64,000 bases of DNA from Fratercula arctica (GCA_947846985.1 CANTUZ010000005.1:25144389-25208388), one strand, 5' to 3'; shown: positions 1 to 13,769, numbered from the stretch's first letter. The notes: a model not told the origin generated them from the sequence alone. A program made the numbers and translations.

Positions 1-1485
1 CTCTTTTGAATTCCACTGTACAGGAAGGATAGGCAAATTAGCATCCTTGTTTGTTTATCTTAAATTTTGCCATTAAGAAGACTTGGAAAATAATAATGGA
101 AAGATAAAATAATTTCTTAATCTCCAGAATAAAAGACTGAAGGAAAACACGAAAACATTCTTTAAATATTTAAGAGGCTATTAAAAAAATAAATAAAATT
201 ACTGTACTCTCTGCCCAATAAGCTAAGAAAATAACAATGGGATATTTTGGAAAAAAATAAAATTTAGGATACAAAACCCCTTTTACTTAAAAGGGCAAGG
301 AAGTGTGGAAATGGACTATCTAGGGAGGCCGAAGAATTTCCTTTATGGTTTTGATTGCATATTGAAAAGTACCTACCCTAGGCGATCCTAAACCAGCTTT
401 GAACAGGAGCTAGGCTAAATGATCCTTTGAATTTCTTCATAGTCTTCTATTTTTTATTTTTTTATTTTTTTTTAATTCATGAATCTTATAATGATACAAA
501 AGATTAGGACACTTAAATATTTTAAAGATTCCTGTAGGGGTACAAAGATTACCAAAATTTTACTGAGTTTACGTGACTACAACTTCAGAATTGCCCAGGG
601 TTTATTTTAGATCATTACAGGCAGAACTACTCTTTAGCCTCAGAAACAAAAATTATAAGTGAGGCTCTCAAGTGGAACTTTTAGTGATTTTTGCCTTGAG
701 TGGTGCCTAGAAGAGCAAAGAAAATGAAATGAAAAGAAAAGAAAGGGTAGGCAAACTCTTCACGAACTCAAACAGAAAGGTGACGGATAGAATTCTAACA
801 GAGTTAAAGTCTATGTGTGCTATACAAGCCCTTATAAAATGGATGTAATAGTTAGAATGTAAGCATCTGTTAAATAAATCCAGTAGTAAGTCCAAAGGAA
901 TGCCAAAATAATGTATGTATTTTATGACAGGCATGATATATGAATTATGTACTATAATGCTCTGGAATTATAACACAAACCATACAGTGTCAGGGCAAAA
1001 AAAAAAAAAACCCAGACCTTCCATGCTTGCTGTAAACAAGCCTTTGACTCAAAAAACAATGGTAATCCAGATGCTGCTGCAAGATGCATATTGTTAAACT
1101 AATTCCTTGCAGAGTTTATGCTTTGCTGAGACGCAGCGCGTGGGTCTGTAGCTGTTTGTCAGCAACAAGGTGTAAGTAGTAAAGAAAGAATTTTTCATCC
1201 AATATGTTTAAAAAAACTGAATTTAATTCTTATGGTAAAATAGTTAACAGAGTGGGTTTACCAGAAAGTAAAATAACAAAATTATGGGGAATCTTTCCAG
1301 TGCTTTTTTTTCCCCAGTTGCTTTTCTCCCCTTCTTACCTCACAATATGTTATGGACACAGAATTACTAGAGGCTATATTTATTCTTGAAGTTATTAGGC
1401 CCCTATTGTTTGCATGGTTGTATCTATGGCTTCATACAACTGCATCAGAAAGTGCTGATTTTTCTTTTCCCTTGCAGAATTGCTC

Positions 1486-1514
1486 TTTGTTTTGTTTTGT
1501 TTTGTTTTGTTTTG
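1486..1514 (+). repeat. (TTTTG)n microsatellite
   Basis: The TTTTG pentamer is repeated about six times without interruption. It lies nine bases after a pyrimidine-rich stretch ending in CAG at 1477, which looks like a splice acceptor. The repeat also keeps short frames open on the minus strand here, so those frames should not be read as genes. Confidence 0.85.
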
Positions 1515-1904
1515 CAGCAAAAGCTAATATAGGCATATCTAAATGAGGTGCAAGATTTTCTGAAGCAAAAAGCATGCAAAGCCAGAGGAGGGCAGAACAC
1601 AAAACTTCTAAAAAGAGGACTGGAGGAGAAAATCCTGTGCAAGGCTCCAAAACAGAGGATTTTTCTTTCTACAGAATCCCCATCCCATTCTGCTATCCAA
1701 CTGCAGATGTATATCACGTGAGCTGGTAGAAAACATACCTGTGAAGGGCTTGGTGATGGACACGTATTTATAATTCATTCATCCCAAGGTGCATTAGCAC
1801 ATGAGTTATCAATAACATTAAAATCAACGGTTATGATTTAAATGTCTGACAACATTTCTTTTATTGACAGATTTTAAAACTCAACTATACAAACTCACTT
1901 CAGA

Positions 1905-2029
1905 CTGAAATCTCGCACAGAGATATAAAGCTCCACTTTTGTCTTCCGGACCACGGCCAGACAACAGACGGGACCTGACTGAACCGAACCCATCTACTGG
2001 GGCTTCTCAGGTGCTGTTGTCAACAACAC
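1905..2029 (+). promoter_or_regulatory. Possible TATA-type promoter patch
   Basis: TATAAA lies at 1924-1929. About 25 bp downstream the sequence becomes locally GC-richer, with several CpGs (TTCCGGACCACGG, GACGGGACC, GAACCGAACC), unlike the surrounding AT-rich DNA. The patch ends in a 24-base A run. The spacing suits a core promoter with initiation near 1950-1960, but no Inr, downstream exon or ORF is clear. It could equally be the 3' end of an old retrocopy with a poly(A) tail, though I found no target-site duplication. Confidence 0.25.
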
Positions 2030-2053
2030 AAAAAAAAAAAAAAAAAAAAAAAA
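2030..2053 (+). repeat. A24 homopolymer run
   Basis: An uninterrupted run of 24 A residues directly follows the GC-richer TATA patch. It could be a retrotransposition tail or simple slippage. No matching direct repeats flank it within the bases I compared. Confidence 0.9.
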
Positions 2054-3747
2054 GGTGTGCTCCTGTGGGTGAAGCATCATAGATCAGCTGGAAGCTCTTA
2101 GATTTGACACAACTGGATTTTTCTTTTTGGACAGCAGCAACATTTGAAGTTCTTTGGCATCAGCTGTGTTTTGGGGAGGGGACTGCATGTTCTAGAGTTG
2201 TTTTTTTTTTATTTTAGTCTTACTCATTCTAAGAATGACAGCTCCAGCTACTGAGGAACTGGTTAGGTCTGATTGCATTTAGTATTTAGAAAAGCAAATA
2301 TCAAAACCGAAGCAAGATCACTACTGATATTTAAAATATTGCATACTATACGACTTCTTTTTTTTTTTTATCCAAAGGCCTTTTACCTCTCCGAGTACAT
2401 TAGCTCCCACGTTTCTCTTAACATGTAGCAAGTAGATTGGCCAATAAGTCAGGGTGTCTAGAGTTGCTGAATCAAGTTTGCTAAGTGTAGCCCACTTCTA
2501 GAAAGACACTTTTTAAACAGCTGGTAAATTTCAAAGTCTAGGACTTCATCTCTTCCTAGGACAGGTACCTAGATAAGAAATTATTTTTACATTTGCCGTC
2601 CTCTTCTTTTTTCCTGTAGTTAATAAGAGTAAGATCATATCCTCTTCCGAGGAAAAAAATAATAGTGTCAGGGACTGGTTTTATTTTTTCAAAGAAAAAA
2701 CAGAAATGCATTTTTTTGTATTCTGAGATACATAGCTGTTAAGCTACTAGTCAACAATCCTAGTCAACAAAACACCTGTCAACTGCTTCTACTCATAAGA
2801 ATTAGCTGTATTCAGATAAAATTCTGTCTTTTGTGCCTTTTAGAACCTCATATTCCATTTACCAAACTGAGCTAGTCACTCAGTGTGAAAGTACTTTTTT
2901 TTTTTTTTCCTCAGTAAGGACTTAATTTCAATCAATGCAACTCTATATGACTTATGCTATCTAAGAAGTTAATTCATTATCCTCTGATGACTAAAAATCC
3001 CAAATGAGATTTTTTAGGGGGCTGGAGGAAGCCTATAAATGACAATTACTTAATTTATGAAAGGCATCCAACTTTAGGATAGATTGTGGTAGCGTATGGC
3101 AGATCTACTACTGAAATACAGTTTCTATATGAAAAATAGGAAAATTAACATAAGCAGAGCGACCTATCACAAGCTGTAAATGAGGGAAAAGTCCTACAAG
3201 CATTCCACACTCTTTCACAAATTGACTTGCAATATTTATTGATCCATAAATATGGTGAGCTACGTTTAAATGAAAAAGCATCACCTGGCTCTCCTTGCAT
3301 GTGTTCCTGTGGTAGCAGAGGCAGATAACATCTTTCTATATTGTTTCTTTATCCTTTCCTTCATCTCTTCCCTATGGCCAAATATGAGAGTTTTCATGAT
3401 GGGATCTCAAATTTTCAGCTTTCCAGAAAGGTTTGTCACTACCTGTAAATTTAACACAATCACGATTTTTCACTTCTTAAAACTGACGTGTTTGAAAATT
3501 AGGACGGTTATGAAGTCTGAAATCTGTATAGAAGTATAAAAAAATCAGGACCAAAATATGCACACAATTATAGTCATAGCAAAAAAGGCTACAGATGTCA
3601 TTGACTAAGCCACTGAATCTGGCCATGCTTAACAGTTCCAGAGTCTACCCTTCCCAGCTGAGGCTTGCTAACACGGGGTGGAAAAGCTGCATTGCTGCTG
3701 ACGGTGCCATGTGTGTCCTACGGTTAAACCACTTGAGTTTGTTAGTT

Positions 3748-3772
3748 CATCATCATCATCATCAGCAGCAGC
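3748..3772 (+). repeat. CAT/CAG trinucleotide tract
   Basis: Five CAT triplets run directly into CAG triplets. In one frame this reads as a His run followed by a Gln run at the end of a 65-codon frame. That frame has no other support and is best treated as a microsatellite effect. Confidence 0.8.
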
Positions 3773-6700
3773 AAGAGATAAATCCATGCTGAAAACATCT
3801 AAAACAAGCTGATTTCTCCAAATACTGAATTTCAGAAGGAATAATGAAGGGAGTATAGACCTTGGGGGAAAACAAAGTCAGCATGAACAACCTTCATAAC
3901 TAATAAAATACCACAGGACACAAAACTTTGCTTCCAACCAATATTTCTACCCTGAAAGATGGCAGAGAGGATTTTCACTATGTTACACTCTGACAAAATG
4001 TGGTGTACCATGCTTTTTATGGTGCACCACGCTACCAATGATGCTCTTCAATGCATTTGTAACCAGTACAAATAGAATCTTTGCCCCTCCATTTGTTATA
4101 GTGGTTATTTTACCAAAGGAAATAAAATGACCCTAAAGGGAAGTCAATACAGGAAGAGTGTGAAGCATCTGTATACAGTATGTTTGTGTTCTTCTTCATC
4201 TTAGAGTCCCATTAGATATATAGACAGCATCTTGAAAACACCCATTTCAGTTCCTTAAAGGAAAAGTGTAAGCAATGAATCAAGAGTACTTCAAACCAGA
4301 GAAAGACTGTATTTTATAGCATGTTAGAGCATTTCACAGCATGGAAGATGATTAACAGCATGTTAGGTAATGATGTAAGTGCCATAAATTAGTTTACATT
4401 CTGCAATGTAAATACTCAGCAGAACTGATGTCTGAACAAAGAAAGCAAGATTGCAAATGAGTATTTGGACCAAGTCCAGCAGGCTTTCCAATTACTTGTT
4501 TTTGTTTTCTTTTCATGAGTAGGACCAGAATTAATTTTTGCATATATATATCATATAGAGTACATAAATATATTAAATATATGTATTTAGAGTTTTTTTC
4601 CTAATCCAGGTCTCTCACTCTCACTGAAAAGTTCCTCCCCTTTTCTGCAGTTGAATAAAATTGATAACTAATTCTACCAGTTTCTAAGTACAACCCTTGA
4701 AAACTAATTTTGATTAAATTCTACCAGGTTTGTCTTTATCATTTGAATAATTAGAAAAGAAAAATCTAGGACACGTAAATGTTTTCTGTGAACGTATGCT
4801 CACAAGAAACACTGAATGAAGTCAAAAGATCAGAAAAAAAAAAATTCTTTAAGTACTGCATGATTAATCTTTTGAACTGAGATTAAGCTACTGACCATAC
4901 TGAATTCAAGGATTCTAATAAGGATCAGGTATTGCAAGGGATAATGAGAACATTCACAGAAAAATAGCATAAATAGCATTTATGCTGAAACATTAAACTG
5001 AAAAATATGTATTCTCACAGTTCTGTTCATAATACAAATAGTATTTAATAGGTGTTAGGAGGAAATTTCTGTAATTTTTCACTTTGAGCTTTCTGGAATG
5101 TTTTTTTCAGATGAAAAAAAGTAGAGAACTCTTAAAGACTCCATTCAGGGCTAGAGGTATTTCTGGTGTGAAATGCTGGTGCTATATTGCTCTTCAGATT
5201 TAATCTTTTAAATCTACATTTTAAAGGGTGACAGGGTTTTATGCAATGAGAGTGTACATAAAGAACACTCTATCAGACTTACAAATATGATACCAAAGTG
5301 CAATGGCAACCAAAGTCCAAATGGGGAAAATTTCTAGTTATGACACTCTGGCTGATGAAATAATTATTTGGTGTGTATATTGAATTTCTTCTCAGTTTGT
5401 TAGCCTGCAGATTCTTGTGGTTGGGGCATGTTTTGCAAGAGCATGAATGATGGTAGCAAATCTTTTTCAGTCTTGTTCACAAGAACTATTAGAAAGGAAT
5501 GACTATTTGTCTGAGCAATTCTCAGACACATCTACACGGAAGGTCTCCAACTAATCTGTGTTTTCATGTCCCAGAATTTTGTGTAAAAACAGTAAATTCC
5601 AGATCTGAAAAAGGTAATGGGAAGGAAGGTTTTTCTGCTGTGACAGAGTTCATTGGCCCAGTCTAATGACCCAATGTTCTAATCTCTTGACACGATCTGC
5701 CTCCAGAAATATGTAAACTAATTACAGTCCTTTCAAACCCTGATCCTAATGCTGGAACTGTGATTTCTCTTACGTACAGCAAAACCATAAAATATCGATT
5801 ATAAGCGACATAAATCATTTCAGTGACTGAAATGGACATTAAAAATAAAGGTTATAACTACCTGCAAAAACACAAGAGACTCAGATATAGGTATTGTGTC
5901 AGTTTCCTAATGACGCTGACATTTTTTCTCAACCTGCTGGAATATTTTTCTAAATATACATCTCTTTGAAATATATTGTTTTAGGACAAATGAATGATGG
6001 TGCTACTTCATATATTTTACTATGTCCTCTACATACACAACAGCTTTATTTGTAAAGTTGTTCAAGAAAAAAATATTAGAAATGGGGGCAATTCTACTTT
6101 CCCTGGCATACATTTCCAGTCTATCTTTCAAACACAAAAAAATATTCGCAGATTGTGTTGAATTTCACCAGAGATGTAGGAATAGATTAAGCAAAGGTCA
6201 TTCAATAAAAATTGGACGTTCATGCTAATAGAACAAGAGAACTGTGACAGCAGGAGACCACCAGCATCACAATGAGAACTACTCAAATGCAGAGAAAAAC
6301 CTTAAATGCATGCGATGGAAGCCCAGCTGGTACATGCGTACAAGGGTTGAATAGGTCAGCAGTGACCAAAATTACTTAGAAAAATAGAATGCGGCCCACA
6401 TATACAAACCTGAAAACTGTCAACATAACTATAGTACTTCTGCCAAAGCTGAACTATCCACATAATCCAGGACTAAAACCCATTTGCAAACTTGCTAAGA
6501 AAACAGTTATTCCGGCTTTCAACCCTAGTCATCTTGATACTGGAAGTGGTTCAGAACCACAATCAGGCCCTTTTGCTGAGAATCCTTCACCAGGCCAATT
6601 CATAGATTTGATTTTGTCAGCTACTGTGCAGTTCCACATTGAAAAAAGGAGATTTTTCAAGAAAATAAAGGTCCCAAGAATGGTTATGTAACCAGATTAA

Positions 6701-7051
6701 AATAATCTTAAAATTCACTTGGATGTAAATAAAACACCAAGAAAACTGAGAAAGCCAGTAATATTTTTTTTAACAAACTCAGTAGGTGACCCATTCTACA
6801 CTTATTGGTGTTTCCAATTGCTATTATTTTTCATGTTTTGATCAAGAAATAAATTCATATTTCTTCCTCACTCTCTTCCATCTCTGTTCCACCATGCTCA
6901 TCTTCTGTTTTCTAGTGTATAAATTAGGGCAATTTATTCTTTTCTTTTTTCTTTTTCTAGTCAGAGAATTCTGTAACATTTTATTAGTGCTTGTTGAATT
7001 AAACTCTGTGTTCTTGTCCTTCTGGTAGAATACCAAGAGGTCATCCTTAAA

Positions 7052-7188
7052 AAAGAGAAGAAATGAGTAAAGCTTAATACTCAGACTGTCATTTCTTAAT
7101 AGCTTGTTGCAGTGTCACAAATGGAAAGCTTTGGCTATGACAGTGGAAGAAAGAGAAGAAATTAATAAAACCTAAGACTCAGTGTCAT
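7052..7188 (+). repeat. Imperfect 40-bp direct repeat pair
   Basis: Bases 7052-7092 and 7150-7188 are diverged copies of one segment. They share AAGAGAAGAAAT, an AGTAAA/AATAAA-like middle, an AGCTTAA/ACCTAAG stretch, ACTCAG and GTCAT in the same order. The copies start 98 bp apart. The likely origin is an old local duplication. Confidence 0.6.
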
Positions 7189-7902
7189 GCCTTGCAAATT
7201 ATTTTTCAACAGTGAACAGAAAATAAACAGCATAAAGTTTAGACCTGGGAAAAAAAATGATTGATAAGTGGGTTGTTTTTCAGAGATTCCCTTGAAACAG
7301 TATTTGCCATTTTGGGAAGGTCACTATCCACTTATAAGGAAAGCACTTTTCAGTTACAAGAAGGAACGTGGCTGGTAAAATCATCCCTTCTAAATTAGTT
7401 TGCAGAGCCTCCATCACAGATTAGCTCCTTAAATTTTAAATCTTTCTTCACCATAATCAGGAAATATCATGACATCAAATTTCCTTTTATATAGCTTTTA
7501 CTGTCTTTTTATTTTGACATTGTAAATGCATGATAAAACAGTATTACACAGACAACAAATTTTAATGCCATCACATCTGGGGGATAATTCACCTTTGTAC
7601 CACTAGCTGCCATGGAAAGTCTGTTCTTTTGCTAGCTTTAGAAGACTTTTTTTTTTATGAGTGTTTTATGATGTTTCTGTTAATACAGTATTTTTACAAC
7701 TGTTGCAAATAGACACAAATGCCATAAATTACAGGAAAAATCATCCCCAGCTCCCTCCAAACTTAATATGAAACAGTAACAAAAAGGGGAAATGTGTAAG
7801 TGCTACTAAAGCCTGTTTGATGAATTCCACATGGAGATTCAAGTTCAGATCTCGATTCATTAAAAAAATATGAAACTCCATGCCCCTCTTTCATATCTTA
7901 CT

Positions 7903-7923
7903 TAAATAAATAAATAAATAAAA
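7903..7923 (+). repeat. (AAAT)n microsatellite
   Basis: About five tandem AAAT tetramers. Similar AAAT tracts occur at 12375 and 30574. Confidence 0.85.
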
Positions 7924-10447
7924 CCCAAACCACCACAACCATACTTATGAACACATCCTCATTAATTAATTTCACTCCTAATTTTCTTGGGACACTTTGA
8001 TACCAAAATCCCACGATAAGTGGGGATTTAAAAAATCCTCATTTCTTTGGTCCACAATACCTGAAAATTCTTACTTCGGAGTATCACGATTTATGTTCTT
8101 GAGGAATGGAGAGGCCTAGATCTCATGCAGGTAGAAACACATATTTCATATTCACTAACTGCACATAATGCATTTAAATCCAGGTAAGTGTTTATATGAT
8201 TTATATATTATTGAAAAGGTAAATAGAGAATAATCAGTGAATGTTGCTGAATTAGATAGTACTGAGGGAAATAGAGGATAATGCATCAAAGGGTATTGAA
8301 ATGCTGATCTCAGATGAGCACTGCCCAGAAACTGCTCAGAAAGCAAAAAGAGATGCCTTTACAGAAGGATTCAATATTTCAAGTAATTCAATCTCAGTTC
8401 CTTTAAAACTAAGAATCACTCACCATCCATACAAATGGCCTAACAAAGCAAATTTTTACAATATGTTCATAGCGTTAATTTATCTTTTTTCAAAGTTCCT
8501 ATATTACACAATTTTCTTCCTTACTTTCTTCAATTACTTTTACAGTGTGCTTGATGAAATAGCTCTCTGGAAATGCAAATTTTTATTTCTAAGATGCAAA
8601 CCTTTGCTGCTGTCAAGCTGAGCTGAACAGCCTAGCTGTGATCCATAGGACAATTCCAAATCAGAAAGTGCTTCCTATTTCAGCTACTCCCACTTGATGA
8701 ACATAAAAGTCTTTATAATATATTTTTCTGTGGCATGTTTTCTACCTCAATGATACAGTGTCTACTACCACCAAGGTAGTAATACCTTCTGCCAAGTATA
8801 ATTGGTCCCAAAATTATTCACTCTCAAGTCCTATTTCCAGAAATGGTTTTTACCACTTAAATTTGAAGCATCTCATGCAGATCCATCCTGTCTCTTTACT
8901 AGCCATTAGAATTAGATCACTGCAGCTGTGGACAGGGAATTAGACATGAAATTATATTCATCTTACCTCCTTAGTAATCTTTTATGTTTCCGTATAATGA
9001 GCTCTACTAGTGTCCCAAGAGAGGTATGTGATCAAACAGATGAGATTGCCCACACTAGAAATCTGAGTTTAAGAAATGTTACAGGGCAGGATATGAGTTT
9101 AAAAGTCATTGACTAGCATAGCCACAACTATATCAAAGAGCACTCACCACGCATTCTCATTCCTCTCAGAGCAGTCAGCTTTAATGCATTTTGCAGTGCA
9201 TCCTTTCCTCCTGCTGGCTGCAACCCTCTTTTCTTTGATCTCTAACCATGGAAGATCTAATTTTACAAAATAGATGCCCAGGTTCAATTCATCAGTTTGC
9301 TAGAAAACTCATCCATAAACCTGCAGATAATTAATAGAAGGTTGACTAACACCAAGCCTATCAATAAATCACGTGTATGTGTCCTTCCTCATCAATCAAG
9401 ACTTCTGTAAGCGAAGCCAGTTGGAAAGTGTCGTTCTCTGCTTGTTGAGCATGTATTTTATTAATTTTGGACTATTTGTGGGCTTTGACTCCTTTTACTT
9501 ATTCTCCATTTATAGGCACTGCTAATTTCTGTTTCATCGTGATAACAAAAATCCTCTAGAAGATGGCCTATTGCAAACTCTCCATTGCTGTTTTACGGTC
9601 AAAGAAGCTGACTTAGGTATTTGTATAGTTTGTGCATTGAGGACACCTTCAGAAAAAACATGCTCAGCCCTTGCAGAGAAGGTGTGTCCCATCACTCAAA
9701 ACTTTAAACTTCTGACTAAGAAACTACACGAATAATTCAGGAGAGTCACAATGAGCTGTTCTTTCAAAAGTCTGGCAGACAGTGGATCCTGAATGCAAAG
9801 AATGGAAAATGTTTAAGATTTAATAACAGAGGGTAATATTTATTTTTCAAAAAACAGTTATATATTGGGCCAAGTGTATTGCTACAATAAAAGCAATTAA
9901 ATTTTACAATGCATTAAATATGAGTAAGAAGATGGATGGGTTAACTATGAATATAGACCTTTTCATACAGGTTCTTAAGGCTTTAAAACCTCATGCTTTA
10001 TAACTGAGTGACTTGAAAGGATATTGAATTATTGAAGCTTTCACATCATGATTGTCAAGCTCAAGCTTCCACAACAGGGTAATTGTTCTAATGTAGCTAC
10101 TTGGTGGTCACTGGCCTAGGATCGCTTGATTCAAGCAAGTTTAGTTTACTTTCACCTCACAATGACATGACAGTTTGCAATTCCAGTGATTGTGTCTGAA
10201 ATTTAATTGTCAGCAGACTGAGCCATCTTCTCTTTTGAACTACCTATTCATGCCCGAGCGTCATTTACAAGGCACTGTATGCCAGGCTTGTGTTTTTAAA
10301 GCCTATGACAAATATTGGCATTACAGAAAGTGGACTGGGAAATCCAGGACAAGATTTGAATGCCTTTAGAAATGAGCAAATAAGTACTCTAGAAGTCCTT
10401 TTAAGGACAACTGAAATCTCCAAACATTTCTCACTAGTCTGGCCAGG

Positions 10448-10504
10448 AAAAAAAAAAAAATATATATATATAAAAAAAAAAATCCAACCAACCAACCAAC
10501 CAAA
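10448..10504 (+). repeat. Compound A / TA / CCAA simple repeat
   Basis: An A run (10448-10460) is followed by TA dinucleotides to about 10472, a second A run to 10482, and then CCAA tetramers to 10504. The overlapping open frames of 64-97 codons are kept open by this low-complexity sequence. Confidence 0.85.
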
Positions 10505-12205
10505 AAAGAATCCAAACCCCACTCCAATAAGAACAAAAAAACTGAAGCAAAAGCATCCATTTAACTACCTTCCTGCAATGTAAGAGACTTATTTAAATGT
10601 TACATAGCTTACATAGGCCATTATTAGTAGAATTCTTGCATCCACAACTACTGTAAATAATATACCAGATTTGCCTTCCCCCATTATATTCAGCATATTC
10701 ACATCAGTTTGTTTTCCTTCTGAAAATGAGAAATATTTCTTGTACTGCAAATGTCATTAATACTTCAGCATACACTAAGCTCCATTACTCACACACCAGA
10801 TAAACCAGTATCTGATTCTAAATCATATAGAAAAGGCAAGGAAAGAAGAAAAGAAATACATAAGTAAATTCTCCATACATCAATGAAGTAAAGTCTGCAG
10901 GTTAATTTGTTTATAGAAACCAAGGCTTTGCCTAGAGGCAAATTTCAGTTTGTGTCTTTTTTCATTGCATAGCTATGCTTTTGCTTTATCACTGTATGAA
11001 TTACCATTATAAATTACTGTATATTTGATGCTTGCCTATGGCTATCCAGAGGTCTCTGCTAATGGAAGGCTGAACAGCATTAGGACCACGTTAGGAATGG
11101 CATGTTTTATTTAAGGACTCTGTTGGTAACTTGCTACCATATTTCCCTTTGCAATTTGCTTACCCTAATTGTCAAAAATATTTTGTTCTCTTCCAAAAGT
11201 GCAGCTGTTACAGAATCCTACACACGAAGCAGAATGGGCCCTACTAATAACATGACAACTCACTGATAGCTTTTGCAACTTTCTGTTACACGGTCCAATT
11301 TATTTCCTTGGTCTCAAAAGTTTCAAAATGTCAACTGCATGACTGTACGAGTGGTTAGTAGGCAAAATATTGTGAAACAAACAGAATTCCTTAGGTCATT
11401 TCAACAACTGTTGAAATTTGAATGACAAAGACACAAGTATTTTGAAAATATAACTTCTTATGTGACCTATCTGAGATGGAGTTACATAACTGAAGGATAT
11501 AATAAATTTTCTGAAATTGAAAATGCCTTCATTTTTTGAGTCATAAATATCTTCATTTGAGCTCAGAGCCACTATACGAACTACTATCTGACGCAATTAC
11601 TAGCATTAAACATTTATCCTTCAGCAGACACTATAATTCAAGTGTATATAGGCCTGAATGTTCTACCTTGCAGTCATAGGAGTGGACTTCATCTATTTTG
11701 ACAATATAGTTGACTTTGGTTCTAGTGACTTTTAATCTGACAACCTATGAAAGTTAGTTATGACAAACCAAGTCTTTAAATTTGAATGCTTGTAGGCAAA
11801 AGGTTGGATATCTGCCTATTGTCAGAAACTTTACTGATGCGTTAATATTGGTCTTGATGCGGAGTGACTTCTTAAGGAAAAAATAAATACGGTTTTGCCT
11901 GAACAATGAGAAGATAAACTTAATACTATGAACTCATTGGAGAGAGATACACTTTAACATGGCTTAAGATCAGTGGCATGATGCAGAGGAATGTCAGGAA
12001 GCATTCTTTGACTAGGGATTATTGACTGCTTAAAAATTGCTGAAACTTCCTCTTGCTTACATGATTTAAAAATCGATTATACAAACCTCTAGAACGTACA
12101 TTCTTTGGAACAATCCAGTATATGCTAAATAGAAAAAAAGAGGGACTGATCAAATAATTTCATAGCTATATGATATTTAAACACCACATAATTTTGCCAG
12201 AAATT

Positions 12206-12293
12206 AAAAAAAATCCAAACCAAACCAAACCAGAACAAACAAACAAACAAAACCAAACAATAATAACAACATCAAAAAACAAACAAAACCCCA
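12206..12293 (+). repeat. CAAA/CCAAA low-complexity tract
   Basis: This is an A/C-only-like region of degenerate CCAAA, CAAA and AACAAA units with a short AATAAC interruption. Nearly 90 bp have almost no G. Confidence 0.75.
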
Positions 12294-12374
12294 ACCATTC
12301 AGGCTACAAAAACTCCATAGGCTTAAAAGTACCCAAACCTTTTTTTTAGGAGTAACTCCCCTACAATACCTCCC

Positions 12375-12402
12375 AATAAATAAATAAATAAATAAATAAA
12401 TA
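12375..12402 (+). repeat. (AAAT)n microsatellite
   Basis: Seven near-perfect AAAT units, continuing into a short TATATATTT stretch. Confidence 0.9.
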
Positions 12403-13769
12403 TATATTTTAAATTATGATGGAACTTATTCCTGAGTTCCTGAGTTTTCATATTTCATTATTCCTTTCCAATCAAACATGTTAGAAAATCAGTGAAACTG
12501 ACAGATTTATTATATGAAGATCTATGATCCTCTTTGAAGTTTTTTCTGTGTTTATTATGGGAATAAGCAAATGAAAAAGAGTGTTGTCACTATCGTTAAG
12601 TCCAGAGGAAGAGCCACAGAATTCCCAGCCTTGAGATTCAAATACTATTGAGAAATACGAAAGATCAAATTTTGTACCCATTTTTATTTCTTGTCAGAAA
12701 TGAGTACCTACCCAAATCCCACATACTAGCCAAGAGAACACCTGCATGTCTTCATTTCCTCTCTTGCTTTTAGATTATACATTCATGTCCAGCACTGGCC
12801 CACATATTACACTTTATTTGAAAGAGGAAGGAAACACATAATCCAGATCCATTGGTCCTTAATTAATTATGTGCCCCATATTCACAGGCATGACTTGGCT
12901 TTTCATTCGTAACACCAAATAGCATACTAGAACGTAGGTGATATTTCATCATTGCTCTGACTAAAAGAAACAGGCATTCAGAGCGACTGAAAAGAACGGA
13001 AAATTTGAGACCGTACAGAAATGTCTAAGAAGATTTTCAAAAGAGGGACACACTAGTACAAAATTATTCCTACATTCTGTAAACTGAACCTTGTGTATAT
13101 TAAATAGCGGTGCATGTAGTTTGCTGTGCATCCTGATTCGTAATGTTAAAATATTACATTATTTTTACATTCCAGAAGCTGGCTATATGGCTTATATGGT
13201 CCATGAATGACTACAATTCAATTAGTATATGCTTTGAAAAATCTCTGGGCAAAAAGACAAACCACTGCTTGGAGGAAAAAACGAGCTCATGTTTTGGCAG
13301 GCAACACTTCAAGGAAGTGAGATGTTTGGGAGGGGTGTAACTGCATGAACGCCACAGTATTAGCCACACGCAAGTCCCAGGTGCCCAGTAAAGCATAAAC
13401 GCTTTAGATGCACCTGTCGGATTAATCCTGTCAGACACATGTAAGAATCAGGACTGGAGTTGAGTTGGTGAAGTACATCAAAATCATAGTATCAAATTGA
13501 GACTATGAAGCTAAAACATTTATATGCTGTATGAATGTAAACCTCCTAGAGAGGTGAACGACACAGCATGCAAGGGAGTCAGGTGCACACAGTGGTCTTT
13601 CTAAGCAAATCCCTGCTGCTTTTTTAACACTGTTTTGTTAGGAAAGAATGCACAGATGTTAATTATACATTCAAAGAACCCTAATTTTTGCACTTAAGGT
13701 AAAATAAATATAAATAATGGACACACAAATAAAAGAAAATGCAATTCCTTTTTGTTAAAACATCTGACC

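Larger units (their letters stand above)
1..7050. other. Unique AT-rich non-coding stretch
   Basis: No gene is recognisable on either strand. The open frames are short, and none shows a known domain or a convincing exon structure. The stretch holds scattered A and T runs (for example A14 at 997-1010), a TTTTG microsatellite near 1.5 kb, a TATA-containing patch near 1.9 kb and a CAT/CAG trinucleotide tract near 3.75 kb, each listed separately. An open frame at 6389-6691 (100 codons) resembles nothing I know and has no splice-site or composition support. This is probably intergenic or intronic DNA. Confidence 0.7.
7189..12205. other. Unique AT-rich non-coding stretch
   Basis: Apart from simple repeats near 7.9 kb (AAAT) and 10.45-10.50 kb, I see no gene, RNA or transposon. 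Short open frames such as 8301-8621 are rich in Phe, Leu, Tyr and Ile, as expected for random AT-rich DNA, and show no domain. Bases 9400-9560 look like compact unique sequence with TAAT-type motifs and might be regulatory, but the signal is too weak to list. Confidence 0.65.

Noticed and set aside
6389..6691. 100-codon forward frame
   Set aside because: Considered as a possible exon because of its fairly balanced composition. No acceptor/donor pair fits and no family is recognised.
9275..9290. tRNA B-box-like GGTTCAATTC
   Set aside because: No A box, anticodon stem or acceptor stem can be placed around it.
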